The notes under the pieces were generated by a model that had not been told where the DNA came from, ran no database searches, and was given only the letters and a program-made list of their open reading frames with translations. Both the position numbers and the translations under genes were made by a program. From positions 1 to 35,111 of IMG/VR virus record IMGVR_UViG_3300035703_000254: a DNA stretch of 35,111 nucleotides; one strand, given 5' to 3'. Positions 1 to 8,094 of the stretch are shown here, piece by piece (the first letter of the stretch is position 1; each line of letters starts with the position of its first letter). The stretch comes from a virus.

Positions 1-28
1 GGATCGCTCCCCGTGGGGGCACCTGGTG

Positions 29-367
29 ATGGCGAAAGATCCGCTGGTTCCGGTGGGCGAATTGCGCGAGCGCTGGGCGCTCCAGTCGTGCACGGTCACC
101 AAATCCAACGGCAAGGCGATTGAGTCCTGGACCACCTACAAGACGGTCTGGGCCGCATCGGTGGAGGTCGCCGCGGCGGAGGCCACCATCGGTTTGCAAC
201 TCCAGGAGCGGGCCACCCACATCCTCACCATCCATTACCGGGCCGATGTTCGGGCGCATCATCGAGCCACCCGCGATGGCCGCACCCTCAACATCATCGG
301 CGTCATCAACCCTGATGGCGTCCGTGGGCGGCTCCTGTTGGCCTGCGTTGAAATCAAATCCACCTGA
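29..367 (+). CDS. head-tail adaptor (head closure) protein, SPP1 gp16-like
   Basis: A 112-residue protein. The pattern GELRERWALQ near the N-terminus, VWAASV in the middle, ATHILTIHYR and DGRTLNIIGV follow the phage head-tail joining family (Phage_H_T_join), which forms a ring under the connector and closes the filled head. The length is normal for the family. I chose ATG 29 rather than GTG 26 because a TGA at 27-29 in another frame would make a TGATG overlap with the upstream connector gene, an arrangement used repeatedly in this genome. The gene lies between the connector (right end of the window, if circular) and a gp10-like gene, the usual HK97-type order. Confidence 0.85.
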   Translation: MAKDPLVPVGELRERWALQSCTVTKSNGKAIESWTTYKTVWAASVEVAAAEATIGLQLQERATHILTIHYRADVRAHHRATRDGRTLNIIGVINPDGVRGRLLLACVEIKST

Positions 368-375
368 GGCCAGCC

Positions 376-1164
376 ATGGCCAAGCCGCTCCCCCCCGCAC
401 TCATCGAGACCACCACAGGCGGCAACGGCCTTACCGTCTCCGTTCCGGTTCTGGATGCGGTGTTGGAGCGGGTGCTCAATGAGATCACCGTGGAGCGGGG
501 CTTCGCCATCTACAAAAAGGCGGTCATGGCGGCGGGCCGCATCGGCCTGAAAGAAGTCCAGGCCGAATTGAAAGGCCTGTACGGCAAGCGCAAGAAAAAA
601 GAGGTCATCGACCAGGCCGGTCCTTACGGTCGCACCGGCGCCCTTTATCACGCCATGCGCGTGGCCTTTCGCACGGCCAACAGCAACCTTTTTTCTTATG
701 CGGTCATTGGTGCCGATCGGGATTTCCAGGTAGCCACCCGGCGCGGCAAACAGGCCGCCTACGCTCGACCGGCCAACTATGTCCATCTGGTCAATCGAGG
801 ATTCCAAGCGGTGGCCCGCATCCCGGGCATCAGTGGGCGCCAAACCCATTACAGCGTCGTCAGAGCCTTGCGGGCGATTGCCCGGCGCAAGAAGATTGAG
901 CGGGCCAATTTGCTATCGCTCAAACGCTTGCTCGAAGAAGGAATGGATGTGGACTTCCGCGGTGACATGGTGGGGGATTCCCGCTTCGCCCGCAAAAGCG
1001 CTTACCTGTACCTGTACCGAGGCTCCCGCAAAACCATTGTTCAGGGTCGGCGCTTTCTGGAAAAGGCATCGGCTCGGGCGCAATGGCCCGCGGTGCAACG
1101 GGGAATGCAAGTTCTGCAAGAAGAGTTTGATCGGGCTTTGCGCGACATGGAGGGGCAATCGTGA
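376..1164 (+). CDS. HK97 gp10-like head-tail/tail completion protein
   Basis: A 262-residue protein. The stretch GRTGALYHAMRV (about residues 82-93), followed by YAVIGA and RPANYVHLVNRGFQ, matches the HK97 gp10-like family pattern (R-TGAL-S...YA..V..G). These proteins act at the head-tail junction during tail attachment. At 262 residues it is longer than the usual 120-180, with an extra Arg/Lys-rich C-terminal part. It starts 8 bases after the adaptor and its TGA overlaps the next GTG start, consistent with one late operon. The position-based role is well supported; the extension has no recognised function. Confidence 0.75.
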   Translation: MAKPLPPALIETTTGGNGLTVSVPVLDAVLERVLNEITVERGFAIYKKAVMAAGRIGLKEVQAELKGLYGKRKKKEVIDQAGPYGRTGALYHAMRVAFRTANSNLFSYAVIGADRDFQVATRRGKQAAYARPANYVHLVNRGFQAVARIPGISGRQTHYSVVRALRAIARRKKIERANLLSLKRLLEEGMDVDFRGDMVGDSRFARKSAYLYLYRGSRKTIVQGRRFLEKASARAQWPAVQRGMQVLQEEFDRALRDMEGQS

Positions 1165-1601
1165 GCTTCGAATTTGGCAATGCCATCGCCACCATGCTGG
1201 GCAACAATGCGGCGATCGCGGCGGCGCTTCCGGGTGGCTTCTACTGGGAGTTCCTACCTCCCAATCATGCCCACGCTCAGGACTCGCCCGCGGCGGTCTG
1301 GCGCATCGCCAACGCCAACCGGCCGATGTCGATGGCGGGGATGCTCTCCCATCGCGAATGCGTGATGGAAATCGAGTTTGTGGGCGCAGGGCCTGAGGAA
1401 GCGGTGGACGCTTACAACGCCATCGAAGATCTCATGGCGACCAAAGACAACCAGACGGCCACCACGATCGGATCGGTCAAGGTCAATTCGCTTGTGTTGA
1501 GCGAGTTTGTTACCAGGTCCGAGCCGGTCAATGATGGCAGTGGCAACGAGATTTGCCATTTCACCACGACGATAGCGGGGGACCTGATATTGGAGGAGTG
1601 A
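1161..1601 (+). CDS. tail completion / tail terminator-like protein
   Basis: A 146-residue protein starting at GTG 1161 in a GTGA overlap with the upstream stop. The pattern of an N-terminal helix, a short aromatic strand (GGFYWEFLPPNH), a mid region with VMEIEFVG and AVDAYNAIEDLM, and a C-terminal strand (EICHFTTTIAGDLILEE) fits the DUF3168/gp17-like tail completion fold. Similarity is by pattern and not by a strict motif. The slot between a gp10-like gene and the tail tube gene is where siphophages encode the protein capping the head-proximal end of the tail tube. Confidence 0.6.
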   Translation: MSFEFGNAIATMLGNNAAIAAALPGGFYWEFLPPNHAHAQDSPAAVWRIANANRPMSMAGMLSHRECVMEIEFVGAGPEEAVDAYNAIEDLMATKDNQTATTIGSVKVNSLVLSEFVTRSEPVNDGSGNEICHFTTTIAGDLILEE

Positions 1602-1605
1602 GCCC

Positions 1606-2055
1606 TTGGCCGCCATCAATGTCACCCGGTCCCGTTCGTCCACAATTGTCGTCACTCCCGCCGCGGGCACACCCACGATCAACGCGATCACCCCGGCGCA
1701 TCCCAAGAAAATCTCCGGCATCACCATGGAGCGCGAGGTGATCGAATTCACCTCGCTCACTGTGGATCAGATTCGGCGCATCCTGGGTGAGAAAAAGTTT
1801 GAGCTTATCGTGGTGACGATGCTCTACTTCAAATCCGAGTTCACCGCTTTCAAGTCGTGCTGGGACAATAACCGCGATTGCTCCACGGTGATCACCAAGC
1901 CCACCGACATCGCCAACACCGGAAGCACCGGCCAAACCATCACCGTCACCGGTCGCATCTCCAAGATCATGCTGGACGAAATCAGCGATGAAGGCAACCG
2001 GGCTCCCGATGTCCTGGAAGTGACCATCGCGGCCGATGAGTTCACCTTCGCGTAA
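1606..2055 (+). CDS. major tail tube protein (probable)
   Basis: A 149-residue, beta-rich, Thr/Ile-rich protein starting at TTG 1606 with a GGAGGAG Shine-Dalgarno just upstream inside the preceding stop region. No catalytic motif is visible. It lies directly before the tail chaperone frameshift pair and the tape measure gene, the usual place of the tube protein, and its size is at the small end for that family. Segments such as GQTITVTGRISKIMLDEI and VLEVTIAADEFTFA read as the closing strands of a tube-like beta-sandwich. The assignment rests mainly on order. Confidence 0.6.
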   Translation: MAAINVTRSRSSTIVVTPAAGTPTINAITPAHPKKISGITMEREVIEFTSLTVDQIRRILGEKKFELIVVTMLYFKSEFTAFKSCWDNNRDCSTVITKPTDIANTGSTGQTITVTGRISKIMLDEISDEGNRAPDVLEVTIAADEFTFA

Positions 2056-2113
2056 TCCCGATTCTTTTCTTTCTCCTGTCTGTCTGCCCTGACTCTTTGA
2101 AGGGGGGTGATCC

Positions 2114-2299
2114 GTGCGGTTGAAGGTGGTCAAGCCGGTGGTGTGTGGCAATGTCGAACTGGCCGCGGGTGTGGTTCTGGACAGTGACGACAAGTCCTGT
2201 CCCCTGCCTGCCAAGTATCTGGCCAAGTTCGCGGCGGCCTGGGTTGCGGCGGGGATCTGTCAAGACCTCGAAGCGCCCGAGCCCGAGCCGGTGGTTTGA
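2114..2299 (+). CDS. small conserved phage protein, paralogue of the gene at 34282
   Basis: A 61-residue protein starting at GTG 2114, with a strong GGGGGGTGA ribosome-binding site at 2101-2109. It aligns with the 66-residue protein at 34282-34482: both begin MRxxVV, have V..G..LD..D..CP.P in the centre followed by L....A, and end in a charged or Pro/Glu-rich tail. The two copies sit either side of the head-tail joining genes, each behind a structural gene (tail tube and capsid). The function is not recognised. The C-terminus EAPEPEPVV is probably disordered. Confidence 0.6.
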   Translation: MRLKVVKPVVCGNVELAAGVVLDSDDKSCPLPAKYLAKFAAAWVAAGICQDLEAPEPEPVV

Positions 2300-2334
2300 G
2301 TTTCTCTTTCTGTTTCCCAAACAAGGTGTTTTTC

Positions 2335-2661
2335 ATGCCGTTGCCGTTCAAGGTCAAAGCCCGCCCGGTGGTCACGCTTTCCAGCGTGGTGGGAATCGAG
2401 GGGCAAGTCTTTGCTCGTCCCTGGTCGCTTCAAGAGTTCGAGGCGATCAGCCCCGAAATCGAAGAGCTCAAAGTTGACCCCGCTGGGATCAAGCGCATCC
2501 GCGAGATTTTGGCGGATCGGCTCACCGATGAGGTGGGCAATCCCGGCGTGGTCAGCGCTGAGGACCTGGAATCCTTGCCCACTCCCACCGTTGCCGATCT
2601 GTTCCGGCAGATTTGCCGCCGCTGTGGGTTTGCTTCCGCGAGTGATGCGGAAAAAAACTAA
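2335..2661 (+). CDS. tail assembly chaperone, short form (gpG-like)
   Basis: A 108-residue protein. I chose ATG 2335, with AAGGTG 7-13 bases upstream. Earlier non-ATG codons lack a binding site. It precedes the tape measure gene by one reading frame, as lambda gpG-type chaperones do. The central part (EEFEAISPEIEEL-like acidic helices, IKRIREILADRL) is helical. The coding end reads GAA AAA AAC TAA, a slippery heptamer set directly before the stop, so this short form and the longer -1 product should both be made. The role, inferred from the family, is folding and delivery of tube subunits to the tape measure protein. Confidence 0.7.
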   Translation: MPLPFKVKARPVVTLSSVVGIEGQVFARPWSLQEFEAISPEIEELKVDPAGIKRIREILADRLTDEVGNPGVVSAEDLESLPTPTVADLFRQICRRCGFASASDAEKN

Positions 2662-2984
2662 CCGAGCGCCAGCGGATCAAGTTCTCTCTGGCCGCTCACC
2701 TGGGAATGACGGTGGAGCGGCTGGAGCGCGAAATGAGCGCTCAGGAGTTTTCCCACTGGGAATACCTCCGCTGGCGTGAGCCGTGGGGGCCGTATCGCTG
2801 GGATTTTCTGGTGGGGCTGATCCGGCTTTCGCTGGCGGCCCAGTGGGCGAGCAAGGACAGCCCGCTCCCCTCACTCAAGGATTTCATTCCCCAGTGGGAT
2901 CCTGTCCCCGAAAAGTCGCGCGAGGACTGGGAGCGCGAGGCGGACGAAGAGTGGGAGCGCTCCACCGCGAAACTGTTTGCATAA
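2335..2984 (+). CDS. tail assembly chaperone, -1 frameshift fusion (gpGT-like)
   Basis: The -1 frame is open from the slippery site at 2652-2658 through the TAA at 2982-2984. It adds about 108 residues, beginning LTERQRIKFSLAAHLGMTV. The added part, with LGMTVERLEREMSAQEF, HWEYLRW and EPWG, is the lambda gpT/DUF4035-type helical domain, normally produced only as a frameshift fusion. The internal ATG at 2706 has no convincing ribosome-binding site and would lose the SLAAHLG segment that belongs to the domain, which favours fusion over a separate gene. The next gene, the tape measure, starts 12 bases downstream. Confidence 0.75.
2652..2658 (+). other. programmed -1 ribosomal frameshift site A_AAA_AAC
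   Basis: The zero-frame codons are GAA AAA AAC TAA, so the heptamer A AAA AAC follows the X_XXY_YYZ rule exactly and the zero frame ends at the next codon. The -1 frame carries the gpT-like domain. A run of seven A also permits transcriptional slippage as an alternative way to reach the same frame. Confidence 0.75.
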
Positions 2985-2996
2985 CCAGGAGGTTCT

Positions 2997-4805
2997 GTGG
3001 CTCGTACCGTCGCTTTCCCCGTCATCGGCATCGGCCTCGATTCGAGCCCCCTCAAAAAGGGTTTGAACGAGGCCAAGGCCGCTGTCGGCGCGGCGGCGGC
3101 GGACATCAAGAAAAGCACCAAGGCCCTGACCAGCGCCCCGGGAGATGTCTATGCTCTCAAGCCCGATGATCGCCCCACCGGGGCCAGCGTCATGGATGTG
3201 GTCGATCGGTTCAACGCACGCCGGGCGCAAGACATGGCGGCGAAGAAAGCGGCCCAGGCCGCCAAAGTTGCGGAGAAGGCCGCGGCGGATGCGGCAAAAC
3301 GGGCGGATAGTTTCTTCGAGGGTTCAAGCGCCAGCCTGATTCCCCCCGATGTCCAGAGCGCCCTGGACGATCTGTTGCGCGAAGAGCGTACCCTCAAAAA
3401 GATCACCGACAACCGGTTGGCTCGTGGCCTTGAAATCGCCGCTGATCGGGTCATTGAGATCCGTGGCCGGGTGGAACAGCGCCTGGGTTCCTGGTCTCAG
3501 TCACTGGGTCAAACCGGCCTGGCCCGTTTCCTGCGTGGCTCCGGGGCAACTTCCGTTCCTGGCATGGCGCTTGGCGGTGGCCTTGCTGTGGGCCGTGGCG
3601 CCCTGGGTGTCGCCGGTTCGGGCATTTCCGCTCTGGCCAATTTGCCTGGCACGCTCTCCAGCATGGCGTTGCCACTCAATCAAACCCTGGAATTGGCCGG
3701 CAAGGCTCAGCGTCTTTTGGGCGCCCCGGTTCGTTCCGCCATGGCGATTGAAGCCAACAGCAATCAAGCGGTGTGGGAGGGTGGCCGATCAGCGCTCAAT
3801 GACAAAGGTTGGAGTGGGACGCTTCAGCGGTTCAGCATTGGACTCGACCGGGCGCTTTCCAAGGGCCTCGAAATCCTGGACAAGGGCTTCAATCTTCGCG
3901 GCTGGATGGAGGCGGGGCGTGGGGTGATCGATGGCTTCACCCGGGTGGCCGATGCGTTTAGCTCGTTGATGGGCCCGCAAAATGAAAACTTCGAAGAGAT
4001 GTTCATGGCGGGTCAGGATGTCGCCATCGACCTGACTCATCAGATGGTGGACTTGCTCGCTGACATCTACAACGCTGGCCTGGATACCGTCGAGCGCCTG
4101 GTCTATGTGTACGAGGCGATCCGCAATCCTTTTAGCACCCAGGCTTTTTACAAAGCGCTCCACGAAGATCTGGCCATGCTGGGCCTGAGGGATCGCCAAG
4201 GGAATCAACTGGGGCGCATCGACAAGGGGGAAACGAAAGCCTTCTTTGATGGCGTGCGAGAGCAATTGGAAATTGATCGCATTCATAACTTTTGGCAAGG
4301 TGAGGCCAACAACGCTCTCGATGTCGATCCCAAGGCGGCTCATGAAGCCAGCAAGGCCCTAGACGATCTGGCCGAATCGTTTCACCAGGGCGGCAACACT
4401 ATCGCCAACGCCAACCGCCAATTCGCCAAAGACATGGAGCAAGTGCGCCTTCTGGAAAACCAGGGCGGCAATGCCGTTGCCGGTCAGGCCAAGCTTGCCC
4501 GCGATGCGGCCGAGCTTCGCCGGGCTGATGCCGTGTTGGGAATGGTCCGTTCCTTCGAGGGGATGCAACGCGAGGCGGCCATGGGCGCCCGCATGATGGA
4601 GGCGGGATCGTCGGAACTGATCGAGGCGATCTACCGGGCCAACACCCAAACAACCCAAGGCGACATGCAAAGCCGGATCGCCGCGGCGACGGAACACAGC
4701 GCCCGGCAACAAGAGGTCAACAACGGTTTGCTCCAACAGGTGATCCGGGCGATCCAGGGCCAACCCGGGCCTGCCTTCGCGGTCGGCATGATCCCGGGGA
4801 ACTGA
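2997..4805 (+). CDS. tail tape measure protein
   Basis: A 602-residue protein starting at GTG 2997 behind AGGAGG (2987-2992). The N-terminus (VIGIGLDSSPLKKGLNEAKA) has the signature of phage tape measure proteins, followed by Ala/Lys-rich helices (AAKKAAQAAKVAEKAAADAA), a Gly/Ala-rich hydrophobic stretch around residues 180-215 that may insert in the host membrane, and further amphipathic helix to the C-terminus. Tail length scales with this protein, so a fairly short siphovirus tail of roughly 90 nm is expected (estimate at about 0.15 nm per residue). It directly follows the tail chaperones, as expected. Confidence 0.88.
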   Translation: MARTVAFPVIGIGLDSSPLKKGLNEAKAAVGAAAADIKKSTKALTSAPGDVYALKPDDRPTGASVMDVVDRFNARRAQDMAAKKAAQAAKVAEKAAADAAKRADSFFEGSSASLIPPDVQSALDDLLREERTLKKITDNRLARGLEIAADRVIEIRGRVEQRLGSWSQSLGQTGLARFLRGSGATSVPGMALGGGLAVGRGALGVAGSGISALANLPGTLSSMALPLNQTLELAGKAQRLLGAPVRSAMAIEANSNQAVWEGGRSALNDKGWSGTLQRFSIGLDRALSKGLEILDKGFNLRGWMEAGRGVIDGFTRVADAFSSLMGPQNENFEEMFMAGQDVAIDLTHQMVDLLADIYNAGLDTVERLVYVYEAIRNPFSTQAFYKALHEDLAMLGLRDRQGNQLGRIDKGETKAFFDGVREQLEIDRIHNFWQGEANNALDVDPKAAHEASKALDDLAESFHQGGNTIANANRQFAKDMEQVRLLENQGGNAVAGQAKLARDAAELRRADAVLGMVRSFEGMQREAAMGARMMEAGSSELIEAIYRANTQTTQGDMQSRIAAATEHSARQQEVNNGLLQQVIRAIQGQPGPAFAVGMIPGN

Positions 4806-4806
4806 C

Positions 4807-5808
4807 ATGCCAATCTACACCTACACGATTGATGGGCCAACCGAGCGCAAGGACAGCTTCACCGGGTCCGGGCGCAACCAAAGCCACAATTACACCCTGG
4901 TCACCGATGACCCGGACATGGATGAGTTCCTGGCTTCGGCCAAATTCTCCGATGTCACCGGGATCGTCAAGGGCGTGGCCCATCCTTCGTGCGATTACTC
5001 CTACTGCCAAACGGTGGACAGCGAAGAAGAGAGCAAATCCAAGCCACCGCAAAAGCTCTTTCGGATCCGGGTGACCTATTCGACGGCACCGGACACCGGC
5101 GCGGGTGGAGGTGTTGCGGGTGGGTCGTTTTCCCCGGCGACCGGTCCGGCGGCGCCCCAGGTCGCGGGTCAGCAAATGGGCCTGCCTCCAGCCGAGCGGG
5201 TGGACAATCCCCTCTTGCGGCCCTGGGACTGGTCAAGTGAGTGTGACACGGTTGAGATCGCGCTGTACTGTGATCGCAACAAAAAGATGTTCACCAACAC
5301 CTTGGGGGATCCGATGCTTCCCCCGATGAAGATCCAGGCTCCGGTGGTGAAATACAGTTTGGGGAAAAATTTTCTGTTCCCCAAAGAGAACCACTACGCC
5401 AGCGTTGGTGCGGTCAACAACCAGGCCATCGCCCTGCCTGGATCGTCCATCGTTTGGGGCGTCGAGACGCTCAAGCTGGTTCATCTGGGCATCAGCCGCA
5501 TTTACGAAAACGGCCTGTCCTATTATCGCCACAATTACTCGATCAAATCGGGTCCGTACTGGAGTTGGGATTTTGCGGAGTATTTGGGCTGGGTGCGGGA
5601 TGTTCCGAACATGGGGCGCCGGGCCAAGGTGGGGACAGGTGGCTCCGCCAAGGTTGGCGTGATCCTGGACGACTACGGCCAACCGGTGAGCGAACCCCGC
5701 TTCCTGGACCACAACAGTTACGAACTGGGTTATGTCTCCGGTGATGACATCCACTGGATCCGGTTTCACCCTGAGTTTTTGTTCTTCATGAATGGGATCT
5801 TCGTATGA
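4807..5808 (+). CDS. tail tip/baseplate protein of unknown family
   Basis: A 333-residue protein beginning one base after the tape measure stop. No family is recognised. It has an N-terminal part with scattered Cys residues (HPSCDYSYCQ), a Gly/Pro-rich linker around residues 98-125, and an aromatic-rich beta C-terminal half (YYRHNYSIKSGPYWSWDFAEYL and HWIRFHPEFLFFMNGIFV). The place straight after the tape measure is where distal-tail and hub proteins are encoded, so a tail-tip role is the best inference. Its stop overlaps the next start as ATGA. Confidence 0.5.
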   Translation: MPIYTYTIDGPTERKDSFTGSGRNQSHNYTLVTDDPDMDEFLASAKFSDVTGIVKGVAHPSCDYSYCQTVDSEEESKSKPPQKLFRIRVTYSTAPDTGAGGGVAGGSFSPATGPAAPQVAGQQMGLPPAERVDNPLLRPWDWSSECDTVEIALYCDRNKKMFTNTLGDPMLPPMKIQAPVVKYSLGKNFLFPKENHYASVGAVNNQAIALPGSSIVWGVETLKLVHLGISRIYENGLSYYRHNYSIKSGPYWSWDFAEYLGWVRDVPNMGRRAKVGTGGSAKVGVILDDYGQPVSEPRFLDHNSYELGYVSGDDIHWIRFHPEFLFFMNGIFV

Positions 5809-6761
5809 GTGGGCTGGTCTGGGATTTCCAGAGCGCGGCCCGTATCTCCCGGGTGGTCCGCAAAGTCGAGCAAACTGGCCAGAGCCAGTTTGATGAGATG
5901 GGTTTCGCCTCGAACTTGGGCGGTTCGCGGGACTGGGTCAAAACGCCAAGCACCTTGCCCGGTGGCTACGATGGCACGGAACCTCTGGATGGCGTCAAGG
6001 TGGTTCGCTTGCCCGATGGGACGATCCACGAACATCCCCAATCGGTGTTCATTTTGGATCCCAACGGGACAGCCCTCGCCGCTGACACGATTTACCCAGC
6101 CCAGTTTGCCGGAACCTACGACGATGGCTCCACCATCCAGGGCCTGTACCTGGTGCAGGCTGGGGGATCGGGAACAGGTTCGGGGTTGGTGGTAGGCTAT
6201 TACAATGGCGGGAATGTAAATCAAACCGGAGGAACCGGAACAACAACAATAACGGTAAATGGTGAACCAAAAACAATTGCATATAATCCTTGGGGCTTTG
6301 ATGCTAACATATCGTGGCTCCATCTTGGCGACAATTTGCCACCATTGGGGAGCAGTAGATTTGCAGTAATTTTGCGGGACACAAACTCAGGAACAACAAA
6401 TTATAGCTTAATACCATTTTCAAGGCCTTGTGTTGTAAAATTTTCACACGCAAACCCAAATCGTGTTGTTTTGGCAAAAACCACAAATTCATATTCTTAC
6501 GGTTATGGTTTTTATGCTACTGATCCTTTAGGAATTGTTCCTAATTTTGGTGAATACCGTGCTGTTGTGACAAATTGGCCAACTAACATTATGCTTCCTG
6601 ATTTTACTTTAAGAACTTGCGGTTTTATGGTGGTTTCCGTCAACACGGCCAATCCTGTTTCCGCTGGCTCTGGCGTTTCCCTTTCCGGCGCCGCGTTTCC
6701 CAGTGGTATGGGCGGGGCGTTTCCTGGACCGAAAACAACCAATCTTAACGGGGTGGAATAG
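5805..6761 (+). CDS. tail protein with a recombined AT-rich middle domain (probable receptor-binding)
   Basis: A 318-residue protein. The N-terminal 125 residues and the last 35 use the GC-rich codons of the neighbours, but the part encoded by about 6190-6640 (residues 129-279) is clearly AT-rich, with codons such as AAT, ACA, TTA and GTT. That segment is Asn/Thr/Tyr-rich and beta-like (TTITVNGEP, SYSYGYGFYATD). A mosaic tail-tip or receptor-binding protein with an imported domain explains this best. The family is not recognised. Translation is coupled to the gene before it (ATGA) and the one after it (TAGTG). Confidence 0.55.
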   Translation: MSGLVWDFQSAARISRVVRKVEQTGQSQFDEMGFASNLGGSRDWVKTPSTLPGGYDGTEPLDGVKVVRLPDGTIHEHPQSVFILDPNGTALAADTIYPAQFAGTYDDGSTIQGLYLVQAGGSGTGSGLVVGYYNGGNVNQTGGTGTTTITVNGEPKTIAYNPWGFDANISWLHLGDNLPPLGSSRFAVILRDTNSGTTNYSLIPFSRPCVVKFSHANPNRVVLAKTTNSYSYGYGFYATDPLGIVPNFGEYRAVVTNWPTNIMLPDFTLRTCGFMVVSVNTANPVSAGSGVSLSGAAFPSGMGGAFPGPKTTNLNGVE

Positions 6762-7144
6762 TGGCGACTTCAACCAACATCATCCAGATCCAAAAAGGCG
6801 TCCTGGAAACCAAAGAACTGGCCGACACCGACACCACCAGCACCATCGATTTGTTGGCTGGCGTGGCGGATGGTCGCCGCATCATGCGCATCATGGTGTC
6901 TTCAAATAATGTGGCACCAGGCGGAACCTACACTCTGATCATTGAATCTTACAACGGGACCACGGCCGCACCCTTGGCCATCGTCACGCTGGCCAACACC
7001 GCTGACACGATCCAGTTTAATGAGGTTTTCAACGATTTGGTTTTACCAAGCACCTCGCACAAGCTTCGGGCCAAGATGCGGACAACATTGGCCACTGGCG
7101 CCAAGCTGCTTTTTGAAATCCGTGGCGGCGATTACACAGCGTAA
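6761..7144 (+). CDS. small beta-rich structural protein, unknown
   Basis: A 127-residue protein starting at GTG 6761, sharing one base with the preceding TAG. It has alternating short strands (RRIMRIMVSSNNV, TYTLIIESYNG, APLAIVTLAN, HKLRAKMRTTL, AKLLFEIRGGDYTA), Thr/Asn-rich linkers, no Cys and no catalytic motif. It resembles the small beta-sandwich accessory proteins found between tail-tip and fibre genes. A fibre-associated or virion decoration role is inferred from position only. Confidence 0.5.
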   Translation: MATSTNIIQIQKGVLETKELADTDTTSTIDLLAGVADGRRIMRIMVSSNNVAPGGTYTLIIESYNGTTAAPLAIVTLANTADTIQFNEVFNDLVLPSTSHKLRAKMRTTLATGAKLLFEIRGGDYTA

Positions 7145-7159
7145 CACTGAGGGAAAATC

Positions 7160-7657
7160 ATGTCGATCCAAGCCACGATCAACTCCGCCTTTTCCGCCTT
7201 GCTCGCCGGGTTGGCTGGCAACTATTCGTGGAATTCCGGCGCCGCCTCGATTCCCAATCTGTCCCGCAACTACACCGATGGGACAGGCGCGGCCAAGGCC
7301 AACAAGGTTTACGCGGCCTATCGCACGCTCACGACGGGAGCCAACGAAGAACTGGATCTGACCAGCGGGGCGCTCAAGGATGCCGAGCAAACCGGCCTGG
7401 CGTTCACAGGTTTGAAAGAGGTGATCATTGCGGTGGTGTCCCCGGATGGCACGAAGAAGCTAACCATCGGCAACGCCACCGCGAACAGTTTCCAGGGGCC
7501 GCTGTCATCAGGTGGCACGGTTGATGTTCATTACAGCGAGAACTGGACCAAACCCGATGCGCCCGGGTATGTCGTCAACAGTTCCAACCGCTACCTCAAA
7601 ATCGCCAACCCTGGCGCGAACACGGTCAACTACTTCATTCTGCTGATCGGCATCTGA
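7160..7657 (+). CDS. structural/tail-associated protein, unknown
   Basis: A 165-residue protein with GAGGGAAAA upstream of ATG 7160. An N-terminal helix (MSIQATINSAFSALLAGLAG) is followed by beta strands. The segment from EEVIIAV-like (LKEVIIAVVSPDGTKKLTIG) to the end reads as a small sandwich domain ending in a hydrophobic strand (YFILLIGI). I do not recognise the family. The gene is within the run of fibre and spike genes, so a virion role is likely. Confidence 0.5.
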   Translation: MSIQATINSAFSALLAGLAGNYSWNSGAASIPNLSRNYTDGTGAAKANKVYAAYRTLTTGANEELDLTSGALKDAEQTGLAFTGLKEVIIAVVSPDGTKKLTIGNATANSFQGPLSSGGTVDVHYSENWTKPDAPGYVVNSSNRYLKIANPGANTVNYFILLIGI

Positions 7658-7706
7658 CGATCTGGTCACTTTCTTGGGAGTAGTCATTCCCCCAAGAGGT
7701 GTCGGG

Positions 7707-8060
7707 ATGCCCGCAACAGATCAATTCGAGGATCGCGTGGTGGGGCTGGAAAGCCCCGCCGAAGATTTTTTCGCGATCACGCCGTCAGACAATGTCGAGC
7801 TGGAATACCGCACCCGTGCGATCTTTGTTGGGGCTGGTGGCACCATCACGGCGGTGCGCGGAAAGTACGCTCCGGTGATTCGCTACGGGCCAGGCGTGGA
7901 AGATGCGATCCGTTTTGGCGCGGGCGCCAGTGACATGATCAAGTACGCCGCCGAGTTGACCTGCCAGTTTACAGTCCAGGCGGGGCAGATCCTGCCGATT
8001 CGCACCCGGCGCGTGAATGCGACCGGGACCACGGCCACTGGTTTGGATGCGCTCATTTAA
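7707..8060 (+). CDS. spike base protein, RCAP_Rcc01079-like
   Basis: A 117-residue protein. ATG 7707 is preferred because AAGAGG (7694-7699) is correctly spaced; an upstream GTG is in frame but has no site. The N-terminus (GLESPAEDFFAITPSDN), RTRAIFVGAGGTI and the C-terminus (AGQILPIRTRRVNATGTTATG) follow the small spike-base family known from gene transfer agents and related phages, which anchors head spikes or fibres. This copy carries an extra segment of about 25 residues (RYGPGVEDAIRFGAG...) between the usual strands. Its neighbours are fibre genes. Confidence 0.7.
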   Translation: MPATDQFEDRVVGLESPAEDFFAITPSDNVELEYRTRAIFVGAGGTITAVRGKYAPVIRYGPGVEDAIRFGAGASDMIKYAAELTCQFTVQAGQILPIRTRRVNATGTTATGLDALI

Positions 8061-8094
8061 GGTTTTGGATTTTTAGGACCCAAGGAGATCGCAA

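Noticed and set aside
2296-2334. Extended N-terminus of the tail chaperone from a TTG at 2296
   Set aside because: It overlaps the preceding gene's end, has no binding site, and would add a hydrophobic Phe-rich stretch not expected for the family; ATG 2335 has a proper site.
6190-6640. Diversity-generating retroelement target in the tail gene
   Set aside because: No reverse transcriptase or template repeat is present in the window; the AT-rich codon shift fits domain exchange better.
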